NCBI GenBank assembly: GCA_020137815.1
Contig: CM035360.1
Location: forward strand, 2,260,077 to 2,324,076
DNA: 64,000 bases
Direction of reading: 5' to 3'
Origin: Hormiphora californensis
Taxonomy: Eukaryota; Ctenophora; Tentaculata; Cydippida; Pleurobrachiidae
Shown here: positions 60,201 through 64,000 of the stretch, piece after piece
How positions within the stretch are numbered: the stretch's first letter is position 1
Layout: each line of letters starts with the position of its first letter
The notes under the pieces: generated by a model
Database searches by the model: none
What the model was told of the DNA's origin: nothing
Seen by the model: the letters and a program-made list of their open reading frames with translations, nothing else
Translations under genes and position numbers: made by a program

Positions 60201-63200
60201 GAGAACTTCACACCCACATAACCGATATAACTGCTGTCCTTGTCGTACATCTTCATGTAGATCAACTCATTACTACCCAGTGTAGAGTCCGTCTTTATCT
60301 GGAGAGTTGTTACTTCCAGGTACCAGGGTATATTCACACTCCGCTGTACAGCTGTCCACTCTGAAAAGAAATAGCGTGAAGAAAATGGCTGTATCAGATC
60401 GGTCCTGTAAAAATGAGGCCAGAGAACTCAAGCTTTAGCTGTTAGCCGATTGTTAACTGTGCCTTGTGTACTACATATAACACAAGGCACCACCGGGTAA
60501 ATTAATAAAATATATTGCTGTATTATTCACTTACCAAATTTATAACATATTGGTACATCACTTGACCAGGATCCATTCTCCTGACATATCAGTGTTGCAG
60601 TTCCCACAAGGATACGGGTGGCATCACATTTGATGGTGGCGATTGTTCCGGCTGGTGAAGTATTCCAGGTTCCTTGTGTAGATCCCTCAACAGTAAATGC
60701 GGGACACGGTGGTTCTAAATAGAAGAATACATTTTTGTGAGCTAATGGCAGGAGATGTCATTTGTAGAGCTTTGGTTCATATTGTAGTTCACTTTGGCTG
60801 AATCAGGCCATGTATCAAATATCAGATTATATTTGCTTTTTGCGGGGTCAATATCAATATTCAATATTCAATAGGATAACATGTGATCCTACCTATAATA
60901 CCCCCATTCCCCAATATAATACTGTGAACTACTCAAGTGGTAAACATGAAATTTATATCCTTACTTGCTCTGTAGACGTCAGATGCTGTGTCATGACTAC
61001 TGCTAAACTCGATCTGCTCCACAACATCACCACCCCACTTTGTAACACAGTTGCTCTCTGAACTATCTGTGAACAGGTAGTTCAGCACCTCCACATTGTT
61101 ACATGTGATGATGAACGCGGTCTTTGTTTTGGTAAACGTCCAGATCTTTTCCACCCCCACCGGAGGTTGCACTGGCAGGTCTGAGTAGTAGTTGCAGTAG
61201 CCTATGTGATACTGCATTGGAGAGGAGAACTTCACACCCACCCCAATGATCGAGCTGCTGCCCTTGTCGACAGTCTGCACCCTGATCTCCTCACCACTAC
61301 CCAGTGTAGAGTCCGTCTTTATCTGGAGAGTTGTTACTTCCAGGTCCCATGGTATCTTCACACTCCGCTGTACAGCTGTCCAGCCTGAAAGAAAATATAT
61401 TTGATCTCCCATCAAGGTCTATAGAATATCTGATCATGGGGAAGTAAGAATAAAATGTTAGTTCGGACAGCAGCACAATAGTGATATTTCTTTGCACCTA
61501 CAACTTAATAGAATATTGAGGGGGTGGCCAAGGCCAAAAAAAGCCAAACCCGCCCTGAAATCCGGGTCTGATCTGGCTTTTTTTGATCTGGCTTTTTTTG
61601 GCTTTTTTTGATCTGGCTTTTTTTGGCTTTTTTTGATCTGGCTTTTTTTGGATCTGGCTTTTTTTGGCCTTTTTTGGCTTTTTTTGATCTGGCTTTTTTT
61701 GATTTGGCAGTTTTGATCTGGCTTTTTTTGGCTTTTTTTGATCTGGCTTTTTTGATCTGGCTTTTTTTTGGCTTTTTTTGATCTGGCTTTTTTTGATCTG
61801 GCTTTTTTTGGCTTTTTTTGATCTGGCTTTTTTTAAATCAAACTTTTTTCGGTAAAAAAAATATTTCCCTATCGATATAAAATGATAAAACTAGATCAAA
61901 GAAGCCATTTTAAAGTATTTTTAGTGTCATACAGACCATATAATGTCAGAATTACATGCCAAAATGACCAAAAAAGTAGGGCCAAAAAAGCCAAAAAAAG
62001 CCAAACCCGCCCTAAAATCCGGGATTGATCTGGCTTTTTTTGGCCTTGGCCCCCCCCCCCCATATTACCTGCTCTGTAGAAATCAGATGCTTTATCAGAA
62101 CTGTCGAACGAGATCTGCTCTACAACATCACCACCCCACTTTGTAACACAGTTGCCATTTGAAATATCTGCGAATAGGTAGTTCAGCACCTCCACATTAT
62201 TACATGTGATGATGAAGGCAGCATCTGTTTTGGTAATTGTCCAAATCTTATCCACCTCCACCGGGGGTTGTACTGGCAGGTCTGTCCAGCTGGTGCACCA
62301 GCCTATCACATACTGCATTGTGGAGGAGAACTTCACACCCACCCCACCGATAGAACTGCTGTCCTTATCGAACATCGTCACCCAGATCTCCTCACTACTA
62401 CCCAGTGTAGAGTCCGTCTTTATCTGGAGAGGTGTTGCCTCCAGGTTCCAGGGTATCTTCACATTATTCCGCTCTACAGCTGTCCACTCTGAAAGGAAAT
62501 GTCGTCAAGAAATGAGCTACATATAATACATTGTGAAGATGATAATTGAGTGAAACTGTAAAAATGAGATCGGGGAACTTAAGTTTCAGCCGCCTTTGAA
62601 TAGTGTCTTGTGTACGATACAAGGTGTCTGGGTGTCAGAGGGTAAATTAATAAAATGTATATTGCTGTATTATTCACTTACCAATTGTATAACATATTGG
62701 TAGATCACTTGACCACGATTCATCCTGCTGACATGTTAGTGTTGCACTTCCCACAAGTCTATGGTAGGCAGCACATTCGATAGTGGCAGTTGTCCATGGT
62801 GATGAGGCAGCCCAGCTTCCTTGTTTCGATCCCTTAACAGTAAAGGCGGGACACGGTGGCTCTAAATTAAAAATGAAATTTAAATAAGAAATTTAGATAT
62901 TGAATTTTTGTGAGCCAATGTCATGGAGAGATATGTCTGAACAAGGCCATGTGCTCCAATGGTGTTTGCTTTGTGCGGGGTCAACACTCAACACTCAATA
63001 GGACAACCTATTACACTATTACATGTGATTCAACCCCCATACTGTGAACTACTCAAGTGGTAAACATTAAATGTATATCCTTACTTGCTCTGTAGAAGTC
63101 AGATGCTGTGTCAAGACTACTGCTAAACTCGATCTGCTCCACAACATCACCACCCCACTTTGTAACACAGTCGCTCTCTGAACTATCTGTGAACAGGTAG

Positions 63201-64000
63201 TTAAGCACCTCAACATCATTACATGTGATGATGATGGCAGTCTCTGTTTTGGTGATTGTCCAGATCTTTTCCACCTCCCCCGGGAGTTGTACTGGCAGGT
63301 CTGTGTAGTCGTTGCAGTAGCCTATAACATACTGCATTGGATAGGAGAACTTTATACCCGCACTACCGATAAAGCTGCTGTCCTTATCGAACATCGTCAC
63401 CCTGATCTCTTCATCACTGCCCAGTGTTGAATCCGTCTGTATCTGGAGTGATGTTCCTTCCAGATCCCAGGGTATTTTCACACTCCGCTGTACAGCTGTC
63501 CACTCTGAAAGGAAATAAAGATTCAAGATTCAAGATCCCTTCAAGATTCAAGATTCAAATTAAAAAGTATTTAACAATAGGTGGGGTAGGAGGGGTGGGA
63601 GTAGGAGGGGTGGAGAGAGGGGTCAGAGGGGTAGGTGATGGGTTGAGAGCAAGGGTATGATAGGCGGGGTTATATTGAGTGTATATATATGGGTTGATGA
63701 TGGTGTTAATCAGGCTGAGATTGATGATGATTGATATGTGAGTCGGAAGACAATGACCACGGAGAGGTTCTATCATATCTCATCAAGACAAGGTTTATAG
63801 AATATCTGGGGAAGTAAGAAGTAAGGTTAGATGCCTATGGGAAATGAAAAATGTTGGTTAAAAGTCAATTGCCGTTCGTACAACAGCACAATAGCAATAT
63901 TTCCTTGCACCTACAACTTAGAGTACCTGCTATGTAGAAATCAGATGCTGTGTCAAGACTACTGCTAAACTTGATCTCCTCCACAACATCACCACCCCAC
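57273..64000 (-). CDS. Large D-domain/Sushi repeat protein (gene C), 5' end off the window
   Basis: Minus-strand exons in order: D1 (64000-63927, partial), D2 (63504-63085), Sushi1 (62861-62682), D3 (62488-62069), D4 (61384-60965), Sushi2 (60714-60535), D5 (60360-59944), D6 (59802-59383), Sushi3 (59147-58968), D7 (58800-58387) and Sushi4 (58224-58033). A possible last exon follows, to a stop at 57273. D exons are 138-140 codons with W.I.KT..A.IITCN.VEVLNYLF, GGDVVE.I.FS and D.ASD.YR. Sushi exons are 60-64 codons with four Cys. All exons are phase 1 and mutually compatible. The D domain is unnamed to me; Sushi domains act in extracellular protein-protein binding. A secreted or cell-surface recognition role is inferred. 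D6 contains a stop. The terminal exon is Cys-rich and unrecognised. Confidence 0.8.
59383..59802 (-). pseudogene. D6 exon with compensating indels and an in-frame stop
   Basis: Relative to D2 and D4, one base is missing near 59713 and one is extra near 59665. Length stays 420, but the frame is shifted for about 48 bases and meets a TGA. Either an assembly error pair or a dead exon that must be skipped; skipping would keep phase. Confidence 0.75.
61518..62061. mobile_element. MITE with GGCTTTTTTTGATCT module arrays, in the D3-D4 intron
   Basis: The ends are GAGGGGGTGGCCAAGGCCAA and the mirrored TTGGCCTTGGCCCCCC, flanked by ATATT (61513-61517 and 62062-62066). The duplicated intron at 59930-59945 shows the empty site. 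The body is an array of TGGCTTTTTTTGATC modules. It starts seven bases inside the intron, right after the D3 donor. Confidence 0.85.
63505..63926. other. D1-D2 intron with simple repeats
   Basis: Contains (AAGATTC)n at 63521-63556 and GGGGT(A/G)GGAG repeats at 63578-63650. Longer than the matching introns of the other units, because these repeats were added. Confidence 0.7.

Larger units (their letters stand above)
58033..64000 (-). repeat. Higher-order tandem repeat D-D-Sushi (about 2 kb unit)
   Basis: Introns as well as exons are duplicated. For example, the intron block containing GTTCGGACAGCAGCACAATA appears near 59883, 61460 and 63875. First-position D exons (D1, D3, D5, D7) end CAG/GTAMT and second-position ones (D2, D4, D6) end GCAA/GTAAGG, so the unit is a pair plus one Sushi. 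There are three units plus a final D-Sushi. Confidence 0.85.

Overview
The window reads as nuclear DNA of an invertebrate animal. Genes carry GT-AG introns, AT-rich DNA is packed with (CT)n/(AG)n microsatellites, and conserved metazoan genes sit among many small inverted-repeat transposons. A sponge or another early-branching metazoan is my best guess, from intron size, gene density and the transposon mix; nothing in the sequence proves it.

Layout. 1-5 kb: a hairpin, a MITE and two unidentified minus-strand multi-exon genes. 6-9 kb: a poly-T-module MITE, a minisatellite, a LINE 3' fragment and a minus-strand nucleotidyltransferase (non-canonical poly(A)/TUTase-like) gene that earlier reading frames obscure. 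10-23 kb: transposon territory. It holds an element with hAT-like ends, decayed LINE pieces, a 2.4-kb foldback with a nested pogo-type MITE, and a zinc-knuckle Gag gene split by a second pogo-type MITE. 23.3-24.9 kb: a large hairpin whose arms each carry a 5S-rRNA-like internal promoter. 25-30 kb: two minus-strand genes that join an unnamed ~140-residue domain (called D here) to Sushi/CCP domains, flanking the last two exons of ELAC1-type tRNase Z. 30-40.6 kb: nested palindromes, a gag-only LTR retrotransposon with intact LTRs and target-site duplication, and a PHD-finger/reverse-transcriptase/endonuclease retroelement.

41.8-53.5 kb is the conserved gene island, all on the plus strand: U1 snRNP C (SNRPC), a reticulon, an RS-rich RanBP2-zinc-finger protein and the kinase PRPF4B. 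Three of these four act in pre-mRNA splicing. 53.5-57.2 kb holds short MITEs, a Mutator-like foldback that splits an open reading frame, long CT/AG tracts and a TTAA-flanked MITE. 57.3-64 kb is one large minus-strand gene built from a tandem higher-order repeat of exons, D-D-Sushi, running off the right edge.

The secreted D/Sushi proteins look like an expanding family of extracellular recognition or adhesion molecules; that role is inference. Many frames that are otherwise well conserved contain single-base breaks, often at homopolymers. Assembly indels are therefore as likely as true pseudogenes at those places.
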